12,437 nt of DNA from Paracoccaceae bacterium. GTDB lineage: Bacteria > Pseudomonadota > Alphaproteobacteria > Rhodobacterales > Rhodobacteraceae. The stretch spans positions 1 through 12,437 of the forward strand of contig JAMWZF010000061.1 in NCBI GenBank assembly GCA_024304875.1. The letters are read 5' to 3'. Position 1 is the stretch's first letter; each line of letters opens with the position of its first letter. This document shows, in pieces, positions 1-6,785 of the stretch. The notes under the pieces are model-generated. The model saw only the letters and a list, made by a program, of their open reading frames with translations. It did not search any database and was not told the origin of the DNA. The translations under genes and the position numbers were made by a program.

Positions 1-466
1 CCGCGGGGTTCACCGGCTCCTGCTCGGCCAGAAGTACCGCCAGCCGCTCGGCCCGGCGGCAGACAGTCCGGCTGAGGTGCAGGTGCGCGGCGAGGGCCGA
101 CCCGCCGGGAAGGACGAAGCTGCGCAGCGGCTCGAGGCTCTCGTTCATCGCGTCAATTTCCCGCTCCAGCCGCTCGACCTGGGCGTTGGTCATCCGCAGG
201 GGCGGGTAGGGGGCCTCGGCATCCTTGTCCATGTCGGGCCGGCAGAGGTCGGCGCCGAGGTCGAAGAGATCGTTCTGGATCGCGGCGAGCCGGGCGTCCA
301 TCTCGCCCTCCGCGTGCTGCCGGGCGAGGCCGAGGGTCGCGTTGACCTCGTCCACCGTCCCGTAGGCCTCGACCCGGACGGAATGTTTCGGCACCCGCGT
401 GCCGTTGCCGAGCGCGGTGTCGCCGCCGTCGCCGGTCCGGGTGTAGATCTTGGAAAGGACCACCAT
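1..466 (-). CDS. PduO-type cob(I)yrinic acid a,c-diamide adenosyltransferase (3' end cut by window edge)
   Basis: This enzyme transfers the adenosyl group of ATP to cob(I)alamin to make coenzyme B12 in the cytoplasm. About 155 N-terminal codons are present and the frame is open to the left edge. Family marks are the N-terminal nucleotide-binding segment IYTRTGDGGDTALG (residues 7-20), the GTVDEVNATLG stretch, FVLPGG near residue 122, and the VCRRAER helix that carries cobalamin- and ATP-contacting residues in PduO-type enzymes. The start ATG (466-464) shares one base with the stop of the upstream HIG1 gene (TGATG), which implies coupled translation. From memory, related bacteria often have electron-transfer-flavoprotein genes next, but that would lie outside the window. 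The family is clear; whether it serves de novo synthesis or salvage is not. Confidence 0.93.
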   Translation of the reverse strand, partial: MVVLSKIYTRTGDGGDTALGNGTRVPKHSVRVEAYGTVDEVNATLGLARQHAEGEMDARLAAIQNDLFDLGADLCRPDMDKDAEAPYPPLRMTNAQVERLEREIDAMNESLEPLRSFVLPGGSALAAHLHLSRTVCRRAERLAVLLAEQEPVNPA

Positions 467-669
467 CAGTTCGCCCCCCGGCTGCGCAGCCAGACGAAGC
501 CGACCACCAGCAGCACCGCCACCAGCTGGGCGATGATCCGGTACTGCATGATCTTGTTCGCCTTTTTCGGGTCGGCCCCGGCGCCGAAGGAGCCGATGCC
601 CCAGAGCAGGATCCCCGCCACGACCAGACAGGCGATGGCCGCCACCCAGAACATCGGATCGTCTCTCAT
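466..669 (-). CDS. HIG1-domain twin-transmembrane protein
   Basis: A 67-residue inner-membrane protein with two hydrophobic segments (about residues 7-27 and 44-61) joined by a short basic loop GADPKKANK. The two-helix hairpin and the RIIAQ element (RxxxQ) at the start of helix 2 fit the HIG1 family, whose mitochondrial members assist cytochrome oxidase assembly. The first basic residue of the full family motif is replaced by Gln here (IMQYR). A strong ribosome-binding site, GGAGG (675-679), sits 5 bases before the ATG, and the gene has its own likely promoter at 704-731. It is followed by the adenosyltransferase with a one-base overlap. A role in respiration is inferred from the family only. 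Confidence 0.85.
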   Translation of the reverse strand: MRDDPMFWVAAIACLVVAGILLWGIGSFGAGADPKKANKIMQYRIIAQLVAVLLVVGFVWLRSRGAN

Positions 670-703
670 CGGGTCCTCCCTCGGGACTGCGCCGTTCGGG
701 TCC

Positions 704-731
704 GATCTAGCAGGTCGGCGCGGTATGCCAA
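704..731 (-). promoter_or_regulatory. Promoter for the HIG1-adenosyltransferase pair
   Basis: On the minus strand TTGGCA (731-726) is followed by GCTAGATC (711-704), which fits the GCTANAWC -10 element described for the housekeeping sigma factor of alphaproteobacteria. The expected transcription start is near 698, giving a leader of about 30 bases ahead of the ATG at 669. It lies entirely in the 78-base gap after the SDR gene, so the pair can be expressed separately from the SH3-SDR genes. Confidence 0.6.
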
Positions 732-747
732 CCCCTGCGGCAGCCGG

Positions 748-1575
748 TCACCCCCGGGCCGTCAACCGGTCGAGCATCCGCGTCGACAGGGTCCGCCGGG
801 CCAGGGACATCAGGCGGGTGGCATGGGTGACACGGTACCGGGGGCGCGGGTTGGCGGCCTCCAGCGCCTTGATCAGCTGATCGGTGACGGCGGACGGCTG
901 ACGCTCGAACAGGTCCGATCCACCTCCTTCGTAGAGCCGCTTCAGCAGTGTTCGCTCGTATTGCGCCGCCCTGGGGCTGGAGCGCCAGTCGATCCATCTC
1001 TCGAAATGCGGGATGGAATTGGCGCGTATCGAGGTCGCGATCGGCCCCGGTTCGATGGTGACGACCCTGACCGGCGTGTCCCGCATCTCGATCCGCAGGA
1101 CGTTGGTCAGGCCGTCGAGCGCGTGTTTCGTGGCGATGTAGGCCCCGCGCCAGGGCATCGGAACGAAACCGAGGACCGAAGAACACTGCACGATCCGTCC
1201 CTTCCCCTGCGCCCGCATGACCGGGATGACGGCACGGGTGAGGGTGTGCCAGCCGAAGAAATTGGCTTCGAAGACTTCGCGCAACCCGTCGGTCGGCAAA
1301 TCCTCGACCGCGCCGGGCAGGGCGTAGGCACCGTTGTTGAAGAGCGCCTCCAGGGTGCCGCCGGTTGCGGCCATAACCTCCTCAACGCCGGCGAGGATGC
1401 TGGCACCATCCTGGTAGTCGATGCGGGGGCTGTCGAAGCCCTCGTCCAAAAGCCGGTCACAGTCCTCCTGCTTCCGGCAGGCCGCAAAGACGCGCCAGCC
1501 GCGCGAACGCATGGTCCGCGCGGCATCGAGGCCGATTCCCGAGGAGCAGCCGGTGATCAGGATGGATCTCGTCAA
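748..1575 (-). CDS. Short-chain dehydrogenase/reductase (classical SDR)
   Basis: A 275-residue cytoplasmic NAD(P)-dependent oxidoreductase. It has the full classical signature: cofactor glycine motif TGCSSGIG (8-15), NNGAY (80-84), catalytic Ser at 132/133, YIATK (Tyr146, Lys150) and EPGPI (175-179). Arg34 just after the second beta strand (AACRK) favours NADPH over NADH. The C-terminal 80 residues, including an FERWIDW segment, would form the substrate pocket; the substrate cannot be named. Translation appears to begin at TTG (1575-1573), since the Rossmann strand begins directly after it and no better start exists before the upstream gene's stop. No clear ribosome-binding site is visible and the gene begins only 10 bases after the SH3 gene, so it is probably translated by coupling. 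Confidence 0.9.
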   Translation of the reverse strand: MTRSILITGCSSGIGLDAARTMRSRGWRVFAACRKQEDCDRLLDEGFDSPRIDYQDGASILAGVEEVMAATGGTLEALFNNGAYALPGAVEDLPTDGLREVFEANFFGWHTLTRAVIPVMRAQGKGRIVQCSSVLGFVPMPWRGAYIATKHALDGLTNVLRIEMRDTPVRVVTIEPGPIATSIRANSIPHFERWIDWRSSPRAAQYERTLLKRLYEGGGSDLFERQPSAVTDQLIKALEAANPRPRYRVTHATRLMSLARRTLSTRMLDRLTARG

Positions 1576-1585
1576 CTGCGGTGCG

Positions 1586-2227
1586 TCAGCCGTCCGTTAG
1601 CAGGCGCTCGGCCATCCAGCCTTCCTGGCCGGTGGCGATGTTGCGCAGGCGGGCCCAACCGTTTGCATTGACCTCGAAGACCTCGACGTCGGTGCCGCCG
1701 TTCAGGGTGTTCACGACGCCGTAGCTGGTGCCCGGGCCCGAGCGCATGTTCACGCGGCTGCCGGCGACCTGGCGGATGTCGCCGGAGACCGGCGCGCTGG
1801 CGGGTTCCGCCTCGGGCAGCTCGGCGCCCTCGGGCAGGATGACCGCGATCTCGGTGTCGGGCAGGATGTCCGCCGCGCGGGGGGCCCCCTGGACAAGGCT
1901 CTCGAACAGGTAGACCTGCTGGCCACCTTGCTGCGCCTCGGTATCGGCGCGAACCTCGGCGGCGGCAAGTTCGACCGTCGGCGTGCCGGACTGGGCGGAA
2001 GTGTCATCGGTGCTGAGCGATGAGGGCACGATGGCCGCCTCGGCCTCCTGGCTCAGGCTGATCGAGGTGGTCATCGACGACGCACGTGTCACCAGTTCTT
2101 CCTGAGGTGCCTCGGCCGCAGCAGCCGCAGCCATCTGCCGGGATTCGGGCACGAAATCTGCTCCGCCGGATAGCTCCCAGAAGCCCCAGGCCAACACTCC
2201 AAAGGTCAGCATCATAAAGCGAATCAC
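1586..2227 (-). CDS. Membrane-anchored SH3-domain (SH3b) protein
   Basis: A 213-residue envelope protein. An N-terminal hydrophobic segment (about residues 2-18) acts as anchor or uncleaved signal. A long low-complexity Ala/Glu/Ser/Thr linker follows (30-150), then a C-terminal bacterial SH3 domain (151-211) with RVNMRSGPGTSYG at 158-170 and the closing EGWM motif at 202-205. SH3b domains commonly bind cell-wall peptides or other envelope ligands. The start is GTG at 2227, preceded by a G-rich site (GGGGGAT) with 5-6 bases spacing; ATG at 2215 would remove only four residues. A good promoter lies about 55 bases upstream. The SDR gene follows after 10 bases. No catalytic domain is present, so it probably has a binding or scaffold role. 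Confidence 0.85.
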   Translation of the reverse strand: MIRFMMLTFGVLAWGFWELSGGADFVPESRQMAAAAAAEAPQEELVTRASSMTTSISLSQEAEAAIVPSSLSTDDTSAQSGTPTVELAAAEVRADTEAQQGGQQVYLFESLVQGAPRAADILPDTEIAVILPEGAELPEAEPASAPVSGDIRQVAGSRVNMRSGPGTSYGVVNTLNGGTDVEVFEVNANGWARLRNIATGQEGWMAERLLTDG

Positions 2228-2282
2228 GGTTTATCCCCCGAGCAAGCGTTTCCCTTGTGAGCAGGATCGGACGTCGTCACGC

Positions 2283-2311
2283 ATTGTAACAAAAATTCGA
2301 CCCCGCGTCAG
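2283..2311 (-). promoter_or_regulatory. Sigma-70-type promoter for the SH3-SDR genes
   Basis: On the minus strand the -35 box CTGACG (2311-2306) and -10 box TACAAT (2288-2283) are separated by exactly 17 bases. Transcription would begin near 2276, leaving a leader of about 50 bases before the GTG at 2227. The -10 box matches TATAAT in five of six positions and is the best promoter match in the window. The region is shared with divergent parC, for which I could not identify an equally good promoter between 2312 and 2443. Confidence 0.65.
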
Positions 2312-2443
2312 GCTTTCTGTTGTTGCAACGCGGCAATGAACTGTTTCGTTCCAATGAGATGTAGACATAGTTAACCCCAGAGATTGTGGCGTCGGTCCAT
2401 GCAACCGCTAGACCATGCCGCGGCCCCGCGTATAACGGGGGGC

Positions 2444-4762
2444 ATGACCGACAGCACCGACATCCCCGGCGACGACTCCCCCCTGGCCGAACCGCTGCGC
2501 CGCGCGATCGGTGACCGCTACCTGGCCTACGCCCTGTCGACCATCGTCAACCGGGCCCTGCCGGACGCCCGCGACGGGCTGAAACCGGTGCACCGCCGCA
2601 TTCTCTACGCCATGCGCCGCCTGCGCCTGACCGCCTCGGGCAGTTTCCTTAAGTCGGCCAAGATCAGCGGCGACACCATGGGGGACTTCCACCCCCACGG
2701 CGACGGCGCGATCTACGACGCGATGGCCCGCCTCGCGCAGGATTTCACCATCCGCTACCCGCTGGTGGACGGGCAGGGGAACTTCGGCAACATCGACGGC
2801 GACAACCCCGCCGCTTCCCGCTACACGGAGGCCCGGCTGACCGTCTTCGCCGAGGCCCTGATGGAGGGGCTGGACGAGGACAGCGTCGATTTCCGCGATA
2901 ACTACGACGGCCGCCTGCAAGAGCCCGCCGTCCTGCCGGCGACCTATCCGAACCTTCTGGCCAACGGGTCGTCCGGCATCGCGGTCGGCATGGCGACGAA
3001 CATCCCGCCCCACAACCTCGACCAGCTGCTGGATGCCTGCATCCACCTGGCGAAGGCGAAGAATTCCGAACTCGTGAGGGACGACACCCTGATCGAATTG
3101 GTCGAGGGCCCCGATTTCCCCACCGGCGGCGTGATCGTCGAGCCGCGCGAGAGCATCCGCGAGGCCTATCTCACCGGCAAGGGCGGCTTCCGCCTGCGCT
3201 CCAAGTGGGAGAAGGAGGACCTCGGCAAGGGCCAGTGGCAGATCGTCGTCACCGAGATCCCCTACCAGACGCCCAAGTCCAAGCTGATCGAGAAGCTGGC
3301 CGAGGTGATCCAGACCAAGAAGGTCCCCCTCCTGGCCGACGTCCGGGACGAAAGCGCCGACGACGTGCGCATCGTGCTGGAGCCGCGGAGCCGGAACGTG
3401 GACCCCGAGATGCTGATGGGCATGCTGTTCCGCAATTCGGACCTCGAGGTGCGGGTCAGCCTGAACATGAACGTCCTGATCGACGGTGTGACGCCCAAGG
3501 TCTGCTCGCTGAAAGAGGTGCTGCGCGCCTTTCTCGGCCACCGGCAGGACGTGCTGCTGCGCCGCTCGCGCCATCGCCTTGGCAAGATCGACCACCGGCT
3601 GGAGGTCCTCGAAGGTTTCATCGTCGCCTTCCTGAACCTTGACCGGGTGATCGACATCATCCGCTACGACGACGACCCCAAGGCTGCGCTGATGGCCGAG
3701 GACTGGGGCAAGACTCATGTTCGCGCGCGGGACGAGGCCGACTACGTCCCGCCCGACATGACCGGCGAGGATGGCCTGACCGAGGTCCAGGCCGACGCGA
3801 TCCTGAACATGCGCCTGCGGTCCCTGCGCCGCCTCGAGGAGCTGGAACTGGTCCGCGAGCGCGATGCTCTGATGATCGAGCGGCAGGAGCTCGAAGACCT
3901 GCTGGACAGCGAGGATCTGCAATGGAAGCGGATCGCGGACGAGTTGCGCCTGACCCGCAAGACCTTCGGCGCCGATCCCGCCGTGGCGGCCCGCCGCACC
4001 GTCTTTGGCGAGGCGGTGGAGGTGGCCGACGTGCCCCTGGAGGCGATGATCGACCGCGAGCCGATCACCGTGGTCTGCTCGCAGATGGGCTGGATCCGGG
4101 CCATGACCGGCCACATCGACCTGACCCGCGAGCTCAAGTTCAAGGACGGCGACGGTCCGCGCCACGTCTTCCATGCCGAGACGACGGATCGGCTGCTTGT
4201 CTTCGGATCGAACGGGCGGTTCTACACCCTGTCGGCGGCCAACCTGCCCGGGGGGCGGGGCATGGGCGAGCCGGTGCGCCTGATGGTCGACCTGCCGAAC
4301 GAGTCCGCGATCGTCGCCCTGCGCATCCATCGCCCGGGCGGGCAGCTGCTGGTCGCGTCCTCCGCCGGTGACGGCTTCGTCGTGCCCGAGGACGAGGTCG
4401 TTGCCCAGACCCGCGCCGGCAAGCAGGTGCTGAACGTCAAGGCACCGGTCGCCGCGAAGGTCTGCGTGCCCGTCGCCGGGGACAGCGTCGCGGTGGTGGG
4501 CGAGAACCGCAAGGTTCTGGTCTTTCCCCTTGCCGACCTGCCGCAGATGGGCCGGGGCAAGGGCGTGCGACTTCAGAAGTACAAGGACGGGGGCCTGAGC
4601 GACGCGACGACCTTCGACAGCGCGACGGGCCTCTCGTGGCTCGACCCGGCGGGCCGGACCCGTACTGTCGGGCCGGAGGAGCTTTCCGAATGGCGCGGCG
4701 CCCGGGCCGGGGCCGGCCGGATGGCACCTCGCGGATTTCCGCGGGACAATACCTTCGACTAG
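2444..4762 (+). CDS. parC: DNA topoisomerase IV subunit A (ParC)
   Basis: The 772-residue DNA-cleaving subunit of topoisomerase IV, which with ParE decatenates sister chromosomes. Seen: LKPVHRRILYAM (46-57), the winged-helix region with HPHGDGAIYD (83-92), GQGNFGNIDGD (110-120), catalytic Arg126-Tyr127 in AASRYTEARL, the NGSSGIAVGMATNIPPHN core, and a C-terminal beta-propeller region with a degenerate GyrA-box-like GRGKGVRLQKYK near 703-714. The short tail and lack of a full GyrA box favour ParC over GyrA. I chose ATG 2444, preceded by a G-rich stretch, because conserved sequence starts soon after it; the upstream in-frame TTG at 2384 adds 20 residues unlike the family. Residue 88, equivalent to the quinolone-contacting Ser, is Gly. 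A short envelope gene follows after 3 bases. Confidence 0.97.
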   Translation: MTDSTDIPGDDSPLAEPLRRAIGDRYLAYALSTIVNRALPDARDGLKPVHRRILYAMRRLRLTASGSFLKSAKISGDTMGDFHPHGDGAIYDAMARLAQDFTIRYPLVDGQGNFGNIDGDNPAASRYTEARLTVFAEALMEGLDEDSVDFRDNYDGRLQEPAVLPATYPNLLANGSSGIAVGMATNIPPHNLDQLLDACIHLAKAKNSELVRDDTLIELVEGPDFPTGGVIVEPRESIREAYLTGKGGFRLRSKWEKEDLGKGQWQIVVTEIPYQTPKSKLIEKLAEVIQTKKVPLLADVRDESADDVRIVLEPRSRNVDPEMLMGMLFRNSDLEVRVSLNMNVLIDGVTPKVCSLKEVLRAFLGHRQDVLLRRSRHRLGKIDHRLEVLEGFIVAFLNLDRVIDIIRYDDDPKAALMAEDWGKTHVRARDEADYVPPDMTGEDGLTEVQADAILNMRLRSLRRLEELELVRERDALMIERQELEDLLDSEDLQWKRIADELRLTRKTFGADPAVAARRTVFGEAVEVADVPLEAMIDREPITVVCSQMGWIRAMTGHIDLTRELKFKDGDGPRHVFHAETTDRLLVFGSNGRFYTLSAANLPGGRGMGEPVRLMVDLPNESAIVALRIHRPGGQLLVASSAGDGFVVPEDEVVAQTRAGKQVLNVKAPVAAKVCVPVAGDSVAVVGENRKVLVFPLADLPQMGRGKGVRLQKYKDGGLSDATTFDSATGLSWLDPAGRTRTVGPEELSEWRGARAGAGRMAPRGFPRDNTFD

Positions 4763-4765
4763 GCC

Positions 4766-5173
4766 ATGAGCCGGGGCAGGGGAGCCGTGATCGCCATCCT
4801 CGGACTTCTGGTCGTCATCGGCGGGGCGCGGCTGGTCTTCGGTGTCGCGCTCGCCCTGCCGGAGGGCGCGCCCTGCGCCGAACTGACGGAGGAGGCGGCG
4901 GCCGCGCTTGGCGCCGACTTCACCCCCCGCAGCAGCAGCGATCGGCGCGGGCTGGGTGGCGGCATCTACCTCACCACGGGCTTTGCCGGACAGGCGCGGG
5001 GCGATTGCACCACCTCCGGGTCGATCTTCTCCTGCGCGCAGCCGGGTCCGGCCGTCGTTTCGGTCCGCGCCGGCAACCTGCACCGGATCTTCGACATTCC
5101 CCAAGGACGTCAGGCGGTCATCGCCGGACGCTGGGACGCGGCAGGGTGCGTCGTCGCGGAGGAGGGGGCGTGA
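4766..5173 (+). CDS. Anchored four-cysteine protein, copy 1 (function unknown)
   Basis: A 135-residue protein I do not recognise. It has a basic N-terminus, one transmembrane segment (about 7-29) and a roughly 105-residue domain expected in the periplasm. Cysteines at 37, 81, 90 and 128 are suited to two disulfides. It is clearly paralogous to the next gene: both share a [L/V]PEGxPCxxLTE segment after the membrane anchor, a CTxSGxxFxC segment, a [I/V]FDI segment and a terminal GCV motif at matching spacing. It starts 3 bases after parC's stop with no strong ribosome-binding site, so translation is probably coupled to parC. Its stop overlaps the next start by 4 bases (GTGA). Neighbours suggest an envelope role alongside the DUF898 and M48 proteins. 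Confidence 0.8.
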   Translation: MSRGRGAVIAILGLLVVIGGARLVFGVALALPEGAPCAELTEEAAAALGADFTPRSSSDRRGLGGGIYLTTGFAGQARGDCTTSGSIFSCAQPGPAVVSVRAGNLHRIFDIPQGRQAVIAGRWDAAGCVVAEEGA

Positions 5174-5583
5174 GCGTGCTGGCCCGCGTGCCCGGCCTGG
5201 CCTGGATCGCCCTCGGCGCGGCGGTGTTTCTGGGGGGAGCCTACCTCGTGATGGGCCGGGCCATGGATGTGCCCGAAGGTCGGCCCTGTCCGGCGCTGAC
5301 CGAGGCCGAGGCAGAGGCGCAGGGCGCCCGCTTCGAGCGGCTGACCAAGCGCCACCGCCCTCTCGGAAGCGAGGTCCACCTCTGGTCGGCGGCGCCCTTG
5401 CCGGAGGGGCGTACCTGCACCTCCTCCGGCCAGGTCTTCGTCTGTCGCATCGGCGGTCCGGCCCGCCTTCTGGTCACACGGGGCGGCGACCGGCGCGTCT
5501 TCGACATCGCCGACCGGCAGGACGGCGTGGTCTGGGGCCGTGGCGCCGAGATCGGCTGCGTGATCGTGGAGCCGGACGGGTGA
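5170..5583 (+). CDS. Anchored four-cysteine protein, copy 2 (function unknown)
   Basis: A 137-residue paralog of the preceding gene, with an N-terminal transmembrane segment (about 10-28) and a small exported domain. Cysteines at 40, 83, 92 and 130 match copy 1 in spacing (43, 9 and 38 residues between successive cysteines, against 44, 9 and 38). The start is GTG at 5170, overlapping the upstream stop as GTGA and preceded by GGAGGGGGC, a strong ribosome-binding site; the next candidate start would cut into the membrane segment. The middle of the domain (56-80) diverges most from copy 1 and is more basic. The stop overlaps the next gene's GTG in the same way. I find no enzyme motif. It was probably created by tandem duplication. 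Confidence 0.8.
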   Translation: MSVLARVPGLAWIALGAAVFLGGAYLVMGRAMDVPEGRPCPALTEAEAEAQGARFERLTKRHRPLGSEVHLWSAAPLPEGRTCTSSGQVFVCRIGGPARLLVTRGGDRRVFDIADRQDGVVWGRGAEIGCVIVEPDG

Positions 5584-6785
5584 GCCAGGCGCTCTCGACC
5601 GTCACGGCGCCGGACGCGCTGCCGGACCGGGGGGCCGGCGGCACCCTGACCACCGACTTCGCGGGGCGGCCCGAGGATCTCTTCCGCCTGTCCCTGAAGA
5701 CCGGTGCGCTGACCGTCCTCACCCTCGGGTTCTACCGGTTCTGGATGAAGACCCGCCTGCGCCGCTGGTACTGGTCCGCCGTCCGGCCGGGAGGCATCGG
5801 CCTCGAATACACCGGGTTGCCGGCGGAGAAGCTGCTGGGCTTCCTGATCGCGGTGGTGATCCTGGCCTTCTACATCGGGGTGGTGAACCTGATCCTGATG
5901 TTCGCCAGCTACGCGCTGCTGGCGCAGAACGGGGCGGCCTACGCGATCTCGCTGGCCGGGGTCGTTCCGCTGTGGTTCTTCGCCCGCTACCGGGCGCGGC
6001 GCTACGTCCTCGCGCGGACCAGGTGGCGGGGGATCCGCTTCGGCATGCAGCCGGGCGCCTGGGGGTATGCGGGGCGGGCGCTGGTCCACTGGGCGGTCAC
6101 GATCCTGACCCTTGGCGCGCTCTGGCCGCGGATGACCTTCGCGCTGGAGAAGTACCGCACGGACCGGACCTTCTACGGCTCCGCCCGCCTGACGCAGGGC
6201 GGCCGCTGGCAGATGCTGATGCCGCAGTTCGTCCACGCGCTGACCGGCGGCGGCCTGAGCGCGCTGAGTGCGCTTGTCGCCTATCTCGACCACCCGTCGT
6301 TCGGCTGGTTGCTGACCCTGACAATTCCCTGGCTCGGCTACGGCGTCTGCCATTACATCGCCGGGTCCACCCGGGTCATGGCAGACCACAAGACGGCGGA
6401 GGGCATTTCCCTCGTCTCTGCGATCCGGCCGCAGCGCGTGGCCAGGATCTACCTCTTCGGCACGCTGGGTGCGGCAGGGATCATCGCGGCGCCTCTCGTG
6501 GTCCTCGGCCTGTCGGCCCTGGCCGTCGAGACCAACCGCGCGGCGCTGGCCGCGATCCCGTCCTGGGCCTTCGCGCTGGTCGGGGCCATGGTCTATTTCG
6601 CCGTCTTCCTGGCGTGGGCCACCCTGCGGCACGTCTTTGTCCTGATGCCTCTGTGGCGGCACTATGCCGAGACGCTGACGGTGAGGGGAGCCGAGGCGGT
6701 CGGCACGGTTCGGCAGCGGACCCCGGACGGCTCGACCGAGGCGGAGGGGTTTGCCGAGGCACTGGACGTGGGGGCGGCGATATGA
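5580..6785 (+). CDS. DUF898 / YjgN-family multi-pass membrane protein
   Basis: A 401-residue inner-membrane protein. The family signature occurs as LTLGFYRFWMKTRLRRWYW (48-66) with LEYTG (75-79), and again in degenerate form as LTLGALWPRM (176-185) with YRTDRTFYGS (192-201). Six or seven hydrophobic segments are visible, about 84-114, 120-136, 163-183, 240-262, 290-315 and 326-350, with another possible near 218-237. A polar C-terminal tail follows (365-401). DUF898 proteins have no established biochemical role that I can cite. Translation starts at GTG 5580, overlapping the upstream stop by 4 bases; GGAG lies about 10 bases before it. The gene ends in an ATGA overlap with the M48 peptidase. 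Pairing of DUF898 with M48 peptidases is known in other proteobacteria from memory. Confidence 0.88.
   Translation: MSQALSTVTAPDALPDRGAGGTLTTDFAGRPEDLFRLSLKTGALTVLTLGFYRFWMKTRLRRWYWSAVRPGGIGLEYTGLPAEKLLGFLIAVVILAFYIGVVNLILMFASYALLAQNGAAYAISLAGVVPLWFFARYRARRYVLARTRWRGIRFGMQPGAWGYAGRALVHWAVTILTLGALWPRMTFALEKYRTDRTFYGSARLTQGGRWQMLMPQFVHALTGGGLSALSALVAYLDHPSFGWLLTLTIPWLGYGVCHYIAGSTRVMADHKTAEGISLVSAIRPQRVARIYLFGTLGAAGIIAAPLVVLGLSALAVETNRAALAAIPSWAFALVGAMVYFAVFLAWATLRHVFVLMPLWRHYAETLTVRGAEAVGTVRQRTPDGSTEAEGFAEALDVGAAI

Noticed and set aside
2384..2443. Upstream in-frame TTG as parC start
   Set aside because: The extra 20 residues have no family likeness, and ATG 2444 has a G-rich site just ahead of it.
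2312..2443. A parC promoter, including the GTTGCAAC palindrome at 2322-2329 as an operator
   Set aside because: No -35/-10 pair with acceptable boxes and spacing was found, and an 8-base palindrome is common by chance.
2408..5104. A very long open frame (898 codons) on the minus strand opposite parC
   Set aside because: It mirrors the parC codons in an antisense frame of GC-rich DNA, has no recognisable domain and is rich in Gly, Ala, Arg and Asp in patterns typical of a shadow frame. parC is fully intact on the other strand.
5241..6662. Long minus-strand frame opposite the DUF898 gene
   Set aside because: It is antisense to a clear membrane protein with overlapping-operon logic, and its translation is low-complexity and charged without motifs.
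5972..6781. Upstream extension of the M48 frame inside the DUF898 gene
   Set aside because: The added sequence is Arg/Pro/Gly-rich out-of-frame translation; the ATGA junction at 6782 gives a natural start with the expected N-terminal domain.
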